From Myxococcales bacterium (GTDB taxonomy: Bacteria; Myxococcota_A; Polyangia; Nannocystales; Nannocystaceae): 64,000 nt of DNA. The notes under the pieces are model-generated. The model was not told the DNA's origin. It worked only from the letters and a program-made list of their open reading frames with translations, and did no database searches. The stretch's first letter is position 1. Each line of letters starts with the position of its first letter. The DNA is taken from assembly GCA_020633295.1 (NCBI GenBank), contig JACKDW010000014.1, forward strand, positions 62,001 to 126,000. The letters are read 5' to 3'. This document shows positions 21,395 through 32,141 of this stretch, one piece after another. The position numbers were made by a program, and so were the translations under genes.

Positions 21395-21425
21395 CGCACG
21401 TGGGTATCACGATCGCCGCCGCGTG

Positions 21426-22496
21426 TCAGACGGGGCGCGGCGCCGGCAGGCCCGGCGGCAGGCGCTCGAGCATCAACGCGCCCTGGCTCTGGGGCAAGTC
21501 GGGATCGACTCCCTTCTGCGAGCGCCGACGCGGGCCGATGATCAGCCGGCGCTCGACCGCGACATCGCCGTCGGCGAGCGCGACATCGATCGCCGCGGCG
21601 CTCTCGAGCGGGTGCAGCATCAACACCGGGCCGACCCAGCCGCCGTCGTCGTCGGAGAGCGCGAACAGAGGATCCGCCGGCGGCCACGCCACGCGCAGCA
21701 GCGCCGGCGCCAGGTAGCTGCGGCTGTCACCGCCGATCTGCAGCCGCCCGCCCGGGCACAGCACCTCGACCCCGGCGGCCGCCGCCCAGCGCTCGTGCGC
21801 CGCCAGGAACTTGCTGGCGAGCGACGCGTCGACGGGCCCCGCGAACACCTCCGGGTCGCTCGGCGCGCCGACGGTCGCGCCGACCCACAGGCGCCGGAGG
21901 TGCCGCTCGAGCCGCGGCAGGCCGCCGCTGACGAACACGCGCTTGACCGCGCGCGGGTCGAGCCCCGAGCGCCGCAGCGACACGCGCGCGAGGATGTAGG
22001 CCGCGAGCTCGCGATCGGTGTCGTCGAGCACGATCGCCACGCGCGTCGTCGCCGGCCGCACGCCCACGAGCTCGCGGGTCGCGAGGTCCTGCGGCGGCGG
22101 GTCCTCGCCCTCGATCGTCAGCGCGCCGCCCAGCGGCAGGCGCTCGCCCGCGAGCAGCTCGAGCGCCGCCGGGCAGGCCCGCGGCGCGGCGCTCACGTGC
22201 ACCGCGCGGCCCTGCAGCAAGTAGTCCCAAACGACAGCCAAGCTCTCGAGCGGCTGCTGCCGCAGCTCGACCACGCGCACCGGCGCGCCGCCGAAGGGGC
22301 CCTTCGGCGCGCGCGACTGCAGCTCCTGCAGCGCGCGCTGGGCCTTGCCGATGATCTGCTCGCGGTCCCACGCCACGAGCCCCTGACCGCGCAGGAGCTG
22401 CTCCGCGATCGCGTCCGCGCGCTGGCTGAGACGCGCGAGCACAGCGGGGCCGCGCCTGCGGGCCGCCGCCATCATCCTGTCCGCTGTCGAGCTCAC
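21426..22496 (-). CDS. Degenerate aldehyde-dehydrogenase-superfamily-like protein
   Basis: The 356-residue product shows a pattern like the ALDH fold. It has an N-terminal helix block (REQIIGKAQRALQEL), a KRVFVSGG element resembling the V-x-F-T-G motif, and near the C-terminus YLAPALLRVAWP followed by GPVLMLHPLESAAAI, which matches the PTLL ... FGPV region. No catalytic Cys or Glu motif is visible and the protein is shorter than the usual ~450-500 residues. If the assignment holds, it is probably non-catalytic. It lies 16 bp after the kinase gene and 31 bp before the SNF2 gene, suggesting co-transcription. Confidence 0.5.
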   Translation of the reverse strand: MSSTADRMMAAARRRGPAVLARLSQRADAIAEQLLRGQGLVAWDREQIIGKAQRALQELQSRAPKGPFGGAPVRVVELRQQPLESLAVVWDYLLQGRAVHVSAAPRACPAALELLAGERLPLGGALTIEGEDPPPQDLATRELVGVRPATTRVAIVLDDTDRELAAYILARVSLRRSGLDPRAVKRVFVSGGLPRLERHLRRLWVGATVGAPSDPEVFAGPVDASLASKFLAAHERWAAAAGVEVLCPGGRLQIGGDSRSYLAPALLRVAWPPADPLFALSDDDGGWVGPVLMLHPLESAAAIDVALADGDVAVERRLIIGPRRRSQKGVDPDLPQSQGALMLERLPPGLPAPRPV

Positions 22497-22512
22497 GCGG
22501 TCGCTCGCGACC

Positions 22513-23532
22513 TCAGGTGCTGTTGAGCAGCGCGAACGCGATGCCGACGCCGATGCCGATCGTCACGCCCACGCCGACCGCGATGATCGTCGTCATGCGT
22601 GACGTCTGCCCGCCGGGCTCCGTGTGCGCCGGCACGACCTTGCCCGCGAGCGAGTCCTCGCTGCGCGCCTCGATCTGCTGGTGTCGCGGCGGGATGCGGC
22701 CGCCGAGGCGCCGCGAGATGTCGCGCAGCACCTCGGTCAGCTCGTCGTAGCTCGGCCGCACGTCCGGGCGACGGCTCATCATCCGCCGGCACAGGTCGGA
22801 GAGCTGCTCGTCGAAGCCCTTGATCTCGAGCTTCAGCTCGGGGCGCTCGGCCTTGAGGTGCCTGCGCACGACCGCCGTGTAGTGATCGTCCGCGCCGCCC
22901 TTGCGAAACGGCGGGTGCCCGCTGCACATGTGAAACATCGAGCAGCCGAGCGCGTAGATGTCGGCCTTGGCGTCGACCTCCTTGCCCATCGCCTGCTCGG
23001 GCGCGAGGTAGTCGGGCGTCCCGACGAACACGCCGGTCGCGGTGATCGACATGTCCTCCTCGAGCGCCTTGGCGAGGCCGAAGTCCGTGACCTTGACCAT
23101 GCCCTTGCTGACGACGAGGTTCGACGGCTTGACGTCGCGGTGCACGACGCCGGCGCGCTGCGCCTCCGCCAGGCCGACCGCAGACTGCAGGATGACCTCG
23201 GCCGCGTCGCCGGGGTGCAGCGGCCCCTTCTTCTTGAGGGAGACGCCGAGGTCCTCGCCCTCGAGGAACTCCATCGCCATGTACGGGCGCCCCTCGTACT
23301 CGTCCGTCGTGTAGATCTGGACGACGTTGGGGTGATTCATGGACGCGAGCGCGCGCCCCTCCCGTTGGAAGCGCTGCTTGAACTCCTCGGACTCGCGGTG
23401 CTTTCGCCCCAGGATCTTGATAGCGACGCGGCGATTGAGCTTCTGGTCGTGGCCCTCATAGACCTCGCCCATCGCGCCCTTCCCCAACAGGCCGCTGACG
23501 TTGAACTCGCCGATCCGTTCCGGGATCGCCAT
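22513..23532 (-). CDS. Membrane-anchored serine/threonine protein kinase
   Basis: Hanks-type kinase of 339 residues with GKGAMG (17-22), K39, HRDVKPSN (131-138), DFG (150-152), GTPDYLAPEQ (171-180) and a normal-length activation segment. After the kinase domain comes a short linker and one C-terminal membrane helix (about 314-335, rich in Gly/Val/Ile) with almost nothing outside, so it lacks a sensor domain. The ATG at 23532 fits the family start (ERIGEF then the P-loop). It heads the minus-strand run that continues with the ALDH-like and SNF2 genes. Confidence 0.93.
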   Translation of the reverse strand: MAIPERIGEFNVSGLLGKGAMGEVYEGHDQKLNRRVAIKILGRKHRESEEFKQRFQREGRALASMNHPNVVQIYTTDEYEGRPYMAMEFLEGEDLGVSLKKKGPLHPGDAAEVILQSAVGLAEAQRAGVVHRDVKPSNLVVSKGMVKVTDFGLAKALEEDMSITATGVFVGTPDYLAPEQAMGKEVDAKADIYALGCSMFHMCSGHPPFRKGGADDHYTAVVRRHLKAERPELKLEIKGFDEQLSDLCRRMMSRRPDVRPSYDELTEVLRDISRRLGGRIPPRHQQIEARSEDSLAGKVVPAHTEPGGQTSRMTTIIAVGVGVTIGIGVGIAFALLNST

Positions 23533-23784
23533 GGTGAAGCGACCCTATCACGGTCGGTACCGGTCCAGGTAGCCAGCTGGCGCCGTTTTCCTGAGAAACA
23601 GCCGCCCCGTGACCAAGAGCGCATCTGGCGCAATTTACCGGCGGCTCGAGGACGCGCAGCGGTGAGCGCCCCGAGGTACCGCCGCGCAGCGTCCGGTGCC
23701 GCGAGGGCCGCCGTGATCACGGCGTTGAAACGCGACGGCACTGGGCCGCGCGTCGACGCAGCGAAGCGACAACGCGCGCGATCC

Positions 23785-25206
23785 CTAGAACCCGCCCCCG
23801 ACGTCGCCGAGCGCCGGGTTCTCGAACCGGGTGTGGTGCTTGACGAAGGTCAGGTGCACCGTGCCGATCGGCCCGTTGCGCTGCTTGCCGATGATGATCT
23901 CGGCCTTGTTCTCGACCGCCGCGCGCTCGGCTTCGGACGCCTCGGCGGTCAGGTAGCGCTCGGGGCGGTAGATGAACATGATCACGTCCGCGTCCTGCTC
24001 GATCGCGCCGGACTCACGGAGGTCCGACATCATCGGGCGGTGGTCCGCGCGGCTGTCGACGGCGCGGTTGAGCTGCGACAGCGCGATCACCGGGACGTTG
24101 AGCTCCTTCGCCATGGCCTTGAGGCCGCGCGAGATCTCGCTGATCTCCTGCTCGCGCGAGTGGTGGTTCTTGCCGCCGCGCGCGAGCTGGAGGTAGTCGA
24201 CCATGATCAGCCCGATCTGCCCCTCGCGGTCGAAGATCGTCCGGTCGTCGCGGAACCGCCGCGCGCGCGCGCGGATATCCAGAATGGACGGCGCGGCGCC
24301 GTCATCGACGTAGAGCTTGGCCTGCGAGATGCGATCGGCCGCGTTGACCAGCTGGCGAAAGTCGTGCTCGACGAACTGCCCGGTCCGCAGCTTGTTGGCG
24401 TCGACCCGCGCCTCGGAGCACAGGATGCGCTCGACGAGCTGATGGCCGCTCATCTCCAGGCTGAAGAACAGCACCGGGTGCACGATCGGCCGCTCGTCCG
24501 CGGGCAGGTCGATATGTCGGGCCTGGGGCACGCAGGCGGACTGGGCCAAGTTCAGCGCGAACGCCGTCTTCCCCATGGAGGGACGAGCCGCGAGGATCAC
24601 CAGGTCGCCGGGCTGCAGCCCCGCGGTCATCTCGTCGAGCTGATTGAAGTAGGTGCGGATGCCCGTGATCTTGTCGGTCCGCTTGCTGCGCTCGGCGACG
24701 CGCTCGAACACCTCGTGCACGAGCTCGCGCGCGGACACGTAGTTCGTCCGGCGGCCGCGGGCGTTGACCGCCATGATCTTCTTCTCGGCCTCGTCGACGA
24801 ACTCCTCGGGCGACTCGAGATCGCCCATGCCGTCCTCCGCGACCTCGCGGGCCGCGATCACGAGGTTGCGCACCGTCGCCGTCTTGCGGATCAGCTCGGC
24901 GTGGTGGCCGATGTTGTGGCTCGTCGCGTAGCGGTCGCTCAGGCGCGTCAGCGCCTCGATCCCGCCCACCAGGCGCAGCTGCCCCGTGCCGCGCAGCTGG
25001 CTCTCGAGCGTCACGACGTCGATCGGCTCCTGCCGCTCCGCGAGCAGCGTCATCGCCTTGAACACCGCCTGATACGCCGGGACGTAGAAGTCCTCGTCGC
25101 GCACGATGTCCTGGACGTCGTACAGCGCCTGCTCGCCGCGCAGCAGCACGCCGCCGAGCACGGCGGCCTCGGCCTCGGCGTTGTGTGGGAGGGTCCGGCC
25201 GCTCAT
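23785..25206 (-). CDS. dnaB: Replicative DNA helicase DnaB
   Basis: Hexameric 5'-3' helicase that unwinds DNA at the replication fork. The 473 residues include the N-terminal DnaB collar (PHNAEAEAAVLGG...), Walker A (ARPSMGKTA, about 207-215), Walker B (LIMVDYLQLA) and the DLRESGAIEQDADVI motif. A short extra loop (QARHIDLPADERPIVH) between the P-loop helix and the next strand is slightly unusual. No intein is present. It is the last gene of the rpsF-rpsR-rplI-dnaB group, a common bacterial arrangement. Confidence 0.97.
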   Translation of the reverse strand: MSGRTLPHNAEAEAAVLGGVLLRGEQALYDVQDIVRDEDFYVPAYQAVFKAMTLLAERQEPIDVVTLESQLRGTGQLRLVGGIEALTRLSDRYATSHNIGHHAELIRKTATVRNLVIAAREVAEDGMGDLESPEEFVDEAEKKIMAVNARGRRTNYVSARELVHEVFERVAERSKRTDKITGIRTYFNQLDEMTAGLQPGDLVILAARPSMGKTAFALNLAQSACVPQARHIDLPADERPIVHPVLFFSLEMSGHQLVERILCSEARVDANKLRTGQFVEHDFRQLVNAADRISQAKLYVDDGAAPSILDIRARARRFRDDRTIFDREGQIGLIMVDYLQLARGGKNHHSREQEISEISRGLKAMAKELNVPVIALSQLNRAVDSRADHRPMMSDLRESGAIEQDADVIMFIYRPERYLTAEASEAERAAVENKAEIIIGKQRNGPIGTVHLTFVKHHTRFENPALGDVGGGF

Positions 25207-25282
25207 CCGTGAGCACCGCGGGCCGGAGCCTGCCCCTCAAGCCATGATGGCCCTCGAGTCAGGACACCGGCCCACGCCGTGT

Positions 25283-25735
25283 TCAGATGCCGATGATGTT
25301 GACCTTGATGTCGGTCGAGATGTCCGCGCTGAAGCGGATCGTCACCTGGAACGACCCCTCGGCGCGCAGCGGCTCGTCGAGCTTGATCAGCTTGCGATCG
25401 ATCTCGATGTTCTGGGCGCCCAGCGCCTCGGCGATGTCGCGCGCGCCGACCGAGCCGAACAGCCGTCCGTCGTGGCCCTTCTTGCGCGCGATCGCGACCG
25501 ACACGTCCTTGAGCTGGCCGACCATCTTGCGCTGCTTGGCCTCGAGCTTGGCCTTCTCGCGCGCGATGGTCCGCTTGTGGTGCTCGAGCTCCGCGATGTT
25601 GCCGCGGGTCGCGGCCAGCGCGAGGCCGCGCGGGATCAAGTAGTTGCGCCCGTAGCCGGGGCGGACCGCCACGAGCTCACCGGCGCGTCCGAGGTTATCG
25701 ACATCCTGGGTGAGGATGATCTGCATCATACCCAT
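25283..25735 (-). CDS. rplI: 50S ribosomal protein L9
   Basis: 150 residues with the L9 N-terminal fold (MQIILTQDVDNLGRAGELVAVRPGYGRNYLIP), the long connecting helix (EHHKRTIAREKAKLEAKQ) and the C-terminal rRNA-binding domain (GRLFGSVGARDIAEAL). AAGGAG lies 10 nt before ATG 25735, which decides for this start over the two ATGs a few codons later. Confidence 0.97.
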   Translation of the reverse strand: MGMMQIILTQDVDNLGRAGELVAVRPGYGRNYLIPRGLALAATRGNIAELEHHKRTIAREKAKLEAKQRKMVGQLKDVSVAIARKKGHDGRLFGSVGARDIAEALGAQNIEIDRKLIKLDEPLRAEGSFQVTIRFSADISTDIKVNIIGI

Positions 25736-25765
25736 GGTCTCGTTACTCCTTTGTCGACCGCGCCG

Positions 25766-25984
25766 CTACTTCACGGTGTAGGGCAGGAGCGCGAGCATCC
25801 GGGCGCGCTTGATCGACTTCGTGATCTGTCGCTGAACTCGCGCCGACACGCCCGAGATGCGCGAGGGCACGATCTTGCCGCGGTCGGTCAAAAACGCCTT
25901 CAGCAGCTGCGGGTTCTTGTAGTCGATGACGAGGGTCTTGTCGGCCAGGATCGACGCCCGGCGCTTGCGGTCTTCTGCGGACAT
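25766..25984 (-). CDS. rpsR: 30S ribosomal protein S18
   Basis: 72 residues matching the S18 core (VIDYKNPQLLKAFLTDRGKIVPSRISGVSARVQRQI). The start is 3 nt after the rpsF stop and its ribosome site (AGGGAG) lies within the end of rpsF, so translation is probably coupled. S18 and S6 bind together in the small-subunit platform. Confidence 0.97.
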   Translation of the reverse strand: MSAEDRKRRASILADKTLVIDYKNPQLLKAFLTDRGKIVPSRISGVSARVQRQITKSIKRARMLALLPYTVK

Positions 25985-25987
25985 GGC

Positions 25988-26497
25988 TCAGTTCACTCCC
26001 TCGTTGTCGTCGTCGTTGTCGTCGTCGTCGTCGCGGTCGTGATCGTCGTCATCGTCGCGCTCGTCCGTCGGCTCCTCGATCGTCGGGTCCGGCGGCGGCT
26101 CGGAGACCTGCTCGAGCAGGTCCTCGGTGACCTCAGACGGGCGCGCGTCCGGATCGACGTCGTCTTCGACGCGCACCGTGTAGTAGCGAACGACCGCGTC
26201 GTTGATCTTCAGGACGCGCTCGAACTCCTGCACGACGTCGGAGCCGCCGAGGAAGCGCCAGTACATGTACAGGCCCGTGCGGTTGCGCTTGATCGGGTAG
26301 GCGAGCGTCCGCATACCCCAGTTCTCGATCTTCAGCAGGCGGGAGCCGAAGCTGTCGAAGATCCCGCGGATCTTCGCGACGAGCTCGAGAATCCCCGCCT
26401 TGTTGGTGTTCGACCGCAAGATCATCACGGTCTCGTACTCGCGCTGCGTGCCCTGACGGGACGACACCGAGCGCACAATTCCAGCTTGTGCTGACAT
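25988..26497 (-). CDS. rpsF: 30S ribosomal protein S6 with long acidic tail
   Basis: The S6 ferredoxin-like core is clear (YETVMILRSN ... LAYPIKRNRTGLYMYWRF). The 169-residue product is longer than the usual 95-135 because of a ~60-residue acid C-terminus that ends in runs of Asp (DDDDDHDRDDDDDNDDD). In E. coli the S6 tail is extended after translation with glutamates by RimK; here acidity is encoded in the gene. ATG 26497 is used because it follows GAGGAG by about 13 nt and gives a normal-length N-terminus. Confidence 0.95.
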   Translation of the reverse strand: MSAQAGIVRSVSSRQGTQREYETVMILRSNTNKAGILELVAKIRGIFDSFGSRLLKIENWGMRTLAYPIKRNRTGLYMYWRFLGGSDVVQEFERVLKINDAVVRYYTVRVEDDVDPDARPSEVTEDLLEQVSEPPPDPTIEEPTDERDDDDDHDRDDDDDNDDDNEGVN

Positions 26498-26692
26498 CTT
26501 TGGTTTGTTTCTCCTCGTGGACTGTGTGACCCGCCAATCGGGCCACGTGAGCGGCCCCCCAGCTACGTCGTGGGGAGCAAGGAGCTCGGAGCCGCAACTT
26601 CTAGTCGATCCCACATCCGCTCGCAAGCGCGGCGCCGGCGTCACAAAACCCATGAGCTTCCACACGGGTTCCGTCTTCGACCCACAACGAAC

Positions 26693-26724
26693 GAGGGCCG
26701 AACCTCCGCAGAGATTCGGCCCTC
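26693..26724 (-). terminator. Hairpin terminator downstream of hppA
   Basis: A perfect 10-bp stem (gagggccgaa / ttcggccctc) with a 12-nt loop lies 32 bp after the hppA stop and is followed on the minus strand by TTCGTTGT. It separates hppA from rpsF. Confidence 0.7.
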
Positions 26725-26755
26725 GAGCGGCGCGAGCGCGCCCATTATCTGGATA

Positions 26756-28939
<2,184 letters not shown>

Positions 28940-28977
28940 GGAAATTCCTTTCGATTCACTCGGAACGAGCGAGGCCC

Positions 28978-29736
28978 CTACTCCTTGTTTGCGTCCTGCG
29001 AGTGAGCGGGGGCGGGGAGGTCATCAGAGGAGGTCTCGCGCGCCGCGGCGGCGCCGGGCTCGGAGACGGGTGATTGTTGAGACGTCTTGGACGACGCCTT
29101 GGACGACGTCTTGGAAGACGTCTTGGCAGAAGGAGCCTGCGTGGACGCCTTCCTGGGTAATTGGTTGAACTGGTTCATCGCCGTGGCGACGCCATCCTTG
29201 ATCACGCAGGAGATCGCTCGCGCCGCCTGCTCGAGCAGTTCGGGGAGCACCCGCTGATCTTGGGTCGAGAAGTCGGCGAGCACGTACTGGCTGACCTCGG
29301 TCTTGCCCGGCGGTCTGCCGACACCGAGCCGGATCCGCAGGAACTCCCGCGTACCCAGCTGCTGAATGATGTCGCGCAGGCCGTTGTGTCCACCGTGTCC
29401 CCCGCCCTTCTTGACCGCGAGACGGCCGGGCGGGAAGTCGATCTCGTCGTGCACGACGAGGATCTGCTGCGGCGGGATTCGCGAGTAGCGGGCAGCCTGA
29501 ACCACGCATAATCCGCTTCGGTTCATGTAGGTCTGCGGCTTGAGCACCTCGCAGCGGATGCCGAGCAGGCGCGCCGTCGTGACGTGCGCGTTCCACTTCT
29601 CGCGCCAGATCGGCGGAGGCATGAACTGCTCGCACCACGCGTCGACGGCCATGAAACCGACGTTGTGTCGGTTTCTCGCGTACTGGGGCCCGGGATTGCC
29701 GAGACCCACCAGCAGCCATGGCGGATTGTGTCCCAT
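28978..29736 (-). CDS. pth: Peptidyl-tRNA hydrolase with repetitive C-terminal tail
   Basis: Releases tRNA from prematurely dropped peptidyl-tRNA. The core (residues 1-190) has GLGNPGPQYARNRHNVGF with catalytic H24, VVHDEIDFPPG with D97 and GGGHGGHNGLRDI. The remaining ~60 residues are a low-complexity tail (KTSSKTSSKASSKTS, then an acidic end) partly encoded by a 12-bp repeat, so the protein is about 60 residues longer than usual. It follows rplY by 84 bp, in the common prs-rplY-pth order. Confidence 0.96.
   Translation of the reverse strand: MGHNPPWLLVGLGNPGPQYARNRHNVGFMAVDAWCEQFMPPPIWREKWNAHVTTARLLGIRCEVLKPQTYMNRSGLCVVQAARYSRIPPQQILVVHDEIDFPPGRLAVKKGGGHGGHNGLRDIIQQLGTREFLRIRLGVGRPPGKTEVSQYVLADFSTQDQRVLPELLEQAARAISCVIKDGVATAMNQFNQLPRKASTQAPSAKTSSKTSSKASSKTSQQSPVSEPGAAAARETSSDDLPAPAHSQDANKE
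29081..29128 (-). repeat. 12-bp tandem repeat in the pth tail, four units
   Basis: Unit gacgtcttggac (with single changes) repeated four times; it encodes SKTS-type repeats in the peptidyl-tRNA hydrolase extension. Confidence 0.93.
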
Positions 29737-29820
29737 CGCGTGGACCGGGTGCGTACATCACGGGATTCGGCCAGCGGCGCGCGCGGCCACGGCCACGCGC
29801 GCCGGGGATGGCGCTGGAGC

Positions 29821-30444
29821 CTACTTCTTGGCCGCCTTCTTCTTCTTCTTGTCGTCCTTCTCCTCGACCTTCTTGGCCTTCGGAGGGGCGACGTAGGCCA
29901 GCGCCACGCGCGGGTCCTCGAGGAAGCGGACCTTGGGAACGGAGCAGGCCTCGAGTCGCAGCGTCTGATCCGCCGCCAGCGGCGACACATCGACGTTGAG
30001 CGCGACCGGGACATCGCCCGGGCACGCCGCGATCTTCACGAAGCGGCGGTAGGTCAGCAGCTTGCCGCCGGCGAGCACGCCCGCGGCGCGACCCGTGTAC
30101 TCGACCGGGATCTTGGTGACGATCTCGGTCTTCGGATCAACGCGCAGGAAGTCGACGTGGATCAGCTCCATGTGAACCGCGTCGATCTGGTGATCGGCGA
30201 TGATCGCGTCCTCGACCGACGCGCCGCCCTCGCCCTCCACGGAGAGCTTGAAGTACGTGTTGAGCTTGCGATCGGGGTCCATCGCCTTGCGAAGCACGCG
30301 CGGATCGACGGAGATCTTGAGGTGGTCCTTGCCGCCTCCGTAGAGGACGCCGGGGATCAGCCCGCTCTGACGAAGGCGGCGCGCGGGCCCCTTCCCCTGG
30401 GAATCGCGGACCGTGACGGTCAGCTCTCGCTGCATGTTGTTCAT
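29821..30444 (-). CDS. rplY: 50S ribosomal protein L25 / Ctc
   Basis: Binds 5S rRNA. 207 residues: an L25 N-terminal domain (ELTVTVRDSQGKGPARRLRQ, then GLIPGVLYGGG) and the TL5/Ctc C-terminal beta domain, plus a Lys-rich tail (KKKKKAAKK). ATG 30444 is chosen because it matches the family N-terminus; an in-frame upstream opening to 30528 adds a non-homologous stretch. Between prs and pth. Confidence 0.96.
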   Translation of the reverse strand: MNNMQRELTVTVRDSQGKGPARRLRQSGLIPGVLYGGGKDHLKISVDPRVLRKAMDPDRKLNTYFKLSVEGEGGASVEDAIIADHQIDAVHMELIHVDFLRVDPKTEIVTKIPVEYTGRAAGVLAGGKLLTYRRFVKIAACPGDVPVALNVDVSPLAADQTLRLEACSVPKVRFLEDPRVALAYVAPPKAKKVEEKDDKKKKKAAKK

Positions 30445-30615
30445 TGCTGTTCTGCTTTCTGGTGGGACCGGCCGCCGGGTGGGTGCCGCCGAGGGCTCGC
30501 CGCCGACCGCCGGTCGTCCTGGTTCCACGCGCGTCGGCGCGTGGTGCTGATGCAGGCCGGGCTCTAGCCACGACCTGTCTCGAGGAGCTTGTTACATCGG
30601 GACCGCTTCGCTGCG

Positions 30616-31560
30616 TCAGATAAAGAGGCTCGAGATCGAGTCGCCGTGGTGGATTCGCTTGACCGCCTCGCCGAGGAGGCGGCCCAGGCTGACGACCACG
30701 AGACGCTCGCAGCTGGCAGCCTTGGCCTGCTGCGGGATGCTGTTGGTCACCCAGACCTTGGACAGCACAGAGTTGTTGATGCGCTCGATCGCCGGGCCCG
30801 AGAGCACGCCGTGGGTCGCCATCGCGAACACCTCGGAGGCGCCGTGCTCCATCACGACCTTGGCCGCGTTGCACAGGGTGCCGGCGGTGTCGATGATGTC
30901 GTCCACGAGGATCGCGCGCTTTCCGCTCACGTCGCCGATCAGGTGATGGACCTGGCTGACGTTGGGCGCGCTGCGGCGCTTGTCGATGATCGCCAGCCCG
31001 CAGCCGATGATCTTGGAGTAGACGCGCGCGCGCTCGACTCCGCCGGCGTCGGGCGAGACGACCACCGTGCTGTCCGCGCTGAATTGGTGCACGAGGATGT
31101 CCTGGAACACCGGGGACGCGTAGAGGTGATCGAAGGGGATGTTGAAGAAGCCCTGGATCTGCCCCGCGTGCAGGTCGACCGAGACCACCCGCGTCGCGCC
31201 GGCGGCGGTCAGCAGATCGGCGACCAGCTTCGACGAGATCGGCGTCCGCGGCTTGACCTTGCGATCCTGGCGGGCGTAGCCGAAGTACGGCATCACCGCG
31301 ACGATCGAGCCCGCGCTCGCGCGTTTCAGCGCGTCGATCGTGATGAGCAGCTCCATCAGGTTGCGGTTCGGAGGCGAGCACGTCGGCTGCACCACGAAGC
31401 AGTTCACCCCGCGGACGTTTTCGCCAATCTCGACGAAGATCTCGCCGTCGGAGAACCGCGAGACCTTGGCCGAGCCCTGGGTGATCCCGACGTATTCGCA
31501 GATCTCCTTGGCCAGAGGCACGTTGGCGTTTCCGCTGAAGATGGAGATGGTCTTGTGCAC
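30616..31560 (-). CDS. prs: Ribose-phosphate pyrophosphokinase (PRPP synthetase)
   Basis: Makes phosphoribosyl pyrophosphate from ribose 5-phosphate and ATP for nucleotide, His and Trp synthesis. 314 residues of the class I type: FSDGEIFVEIGENVRG, the flexible-loop region YARQDRK, DLHAGQIQGFF and the PRPP loop VDDIIDTAGT. It lies 56 bp downstream of tRNA-Gln and is probably driven by the same promoter. Confidence 0.97.
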   Translation of the reverse strand: MHKTISIFSGNANVPLAKEICEYVGITQGSAKVSRFSDGEIFVEIGENVRGVNCFVVQPTCSPPNRNLMELLITIDALKRASAGSIVAVMPYFGYARQDRKVKPRTPISSKLVADLLTAAGATRVVSVDLHAGQIQGFFNIPFDHLYASPVFQDILVHQFSADSTVVVSPDAGGVERARVYSKIIGCGLAIIDKRRSAPNVSQVHHLIGDVSGKRAILVDDIIDTAGTLCNAAKVVMEHGASEVFAMATHGVLSGPAIERINNSVLSKVWVTNSIPQQAKAASCERLVVVSLGRLLGEAVKRIHHGDSISSLFI

Positions 31561-31616
31561 AGAGCTGCTCCTCGAGACAGCGAGACGCTGCGGGATCAGG
31601 AGGCGGATTCAGAGAG

Positions 31617-31688
31617 CTGGGGCGGTAGGATTCGAACCTACGAATGTCGAGACCAAAACCCGATGGCTTACCACTTGCCGACGCCCCA
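31617..31688 (-). tRNA. tRNA-Gln (anticodon TTG)
   Basis: On the minus strand the acceptor arm TGGGGCG pairs with CGCCCCA. The T arm contains GGTTCGAATCC, and the anticodon stem TCGGG/CTCGA encloses the loop TTTTGGT with anticodon TTG. The U1-A72 pair and discriminator G73 are typical of tRNA-Gln. CCA is not encoded. The 72-nt gene starts the prs transcript. Confidence 0.96.
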
Positions 31689-31746
31689 GGATGGTGTGAC
31701 GCGTGTTTTGGGCCAAGCCCGCGAAATCACCCGCCAACCGCGCGGC

Positions 31747-31776
31747 TTTATAAGGACAGGCACCGGGGGCTGTCAA
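31747..31776 (-). promoter_or_regulatory. Sigma-70-type promoter for tRNA-Gln and prs
   Basis: On the minus strand a perfect -35 TTGACA (31776-31771) is followed after 18 nt by TATAAA (31752-31747), about 59 nt before the tRNA. Such an AT-rich pair is rare in this GC-rich sequence. Confidence 0.75.
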
Positions 31777-32141
31777 CAACGGGCGGGACCGCGTTTTGTC
31801 CGCCCTGATGGCCCTGGGGCGGCCTCCGCGAACATCGTCACGGGCCGGCTCCACGCGTCGCGCAACGGCGTGACTCGCCCGAGTCTCGGGAGTCGCCGTG
31901 ATCGCGGCGGCGCGGGGGCTCCGAGGGCGTGGCGCCGCCGAGCTCGAGGGCGGCGCCCCGACCGACCGTGAGCGCTCTATCACGGGACACGTGAGGTTTC
32001 ACGGATCGATGTGAGATCCCCAAATCACGCCCGGAGAGCAGGTCTTTTGCCTCCGTGTGATAGGGTCCGTGCGCGCCCAGGCCCGCGCCTCCGACGCTGA
32101 CGGTTGAACCCGTTGCGAGCACCGCGGGCCCACGGGAGGAG
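31777..32141. other. Intergenic region between tRNA-Gln and the M16 peptidases
   Basis: With the promoter stretch it forms a ~450-bp gap between divergent units. It contains GC-rich inverted repeats (around 31905-31965, ggcgccgccgagctcgagggcggcgcc) and ends in cgggaggag, the ribosome site of the next gene. No conserved protein is readable on either strand. Confidence 0.6.

Noticed and set aside
31340..31699. Plus-strand ORF ending in GAVGFEPTNVETKTR
   Set aside because: This is the well-known false translation across the reverse of a tRNA; the tRNA-Gln gene is there.
31980..32020. parS-like site (cacgtgaggtttcacg)
   Set aside because: The match to the consensus is poor and it is a single copy with no parAB nearby.
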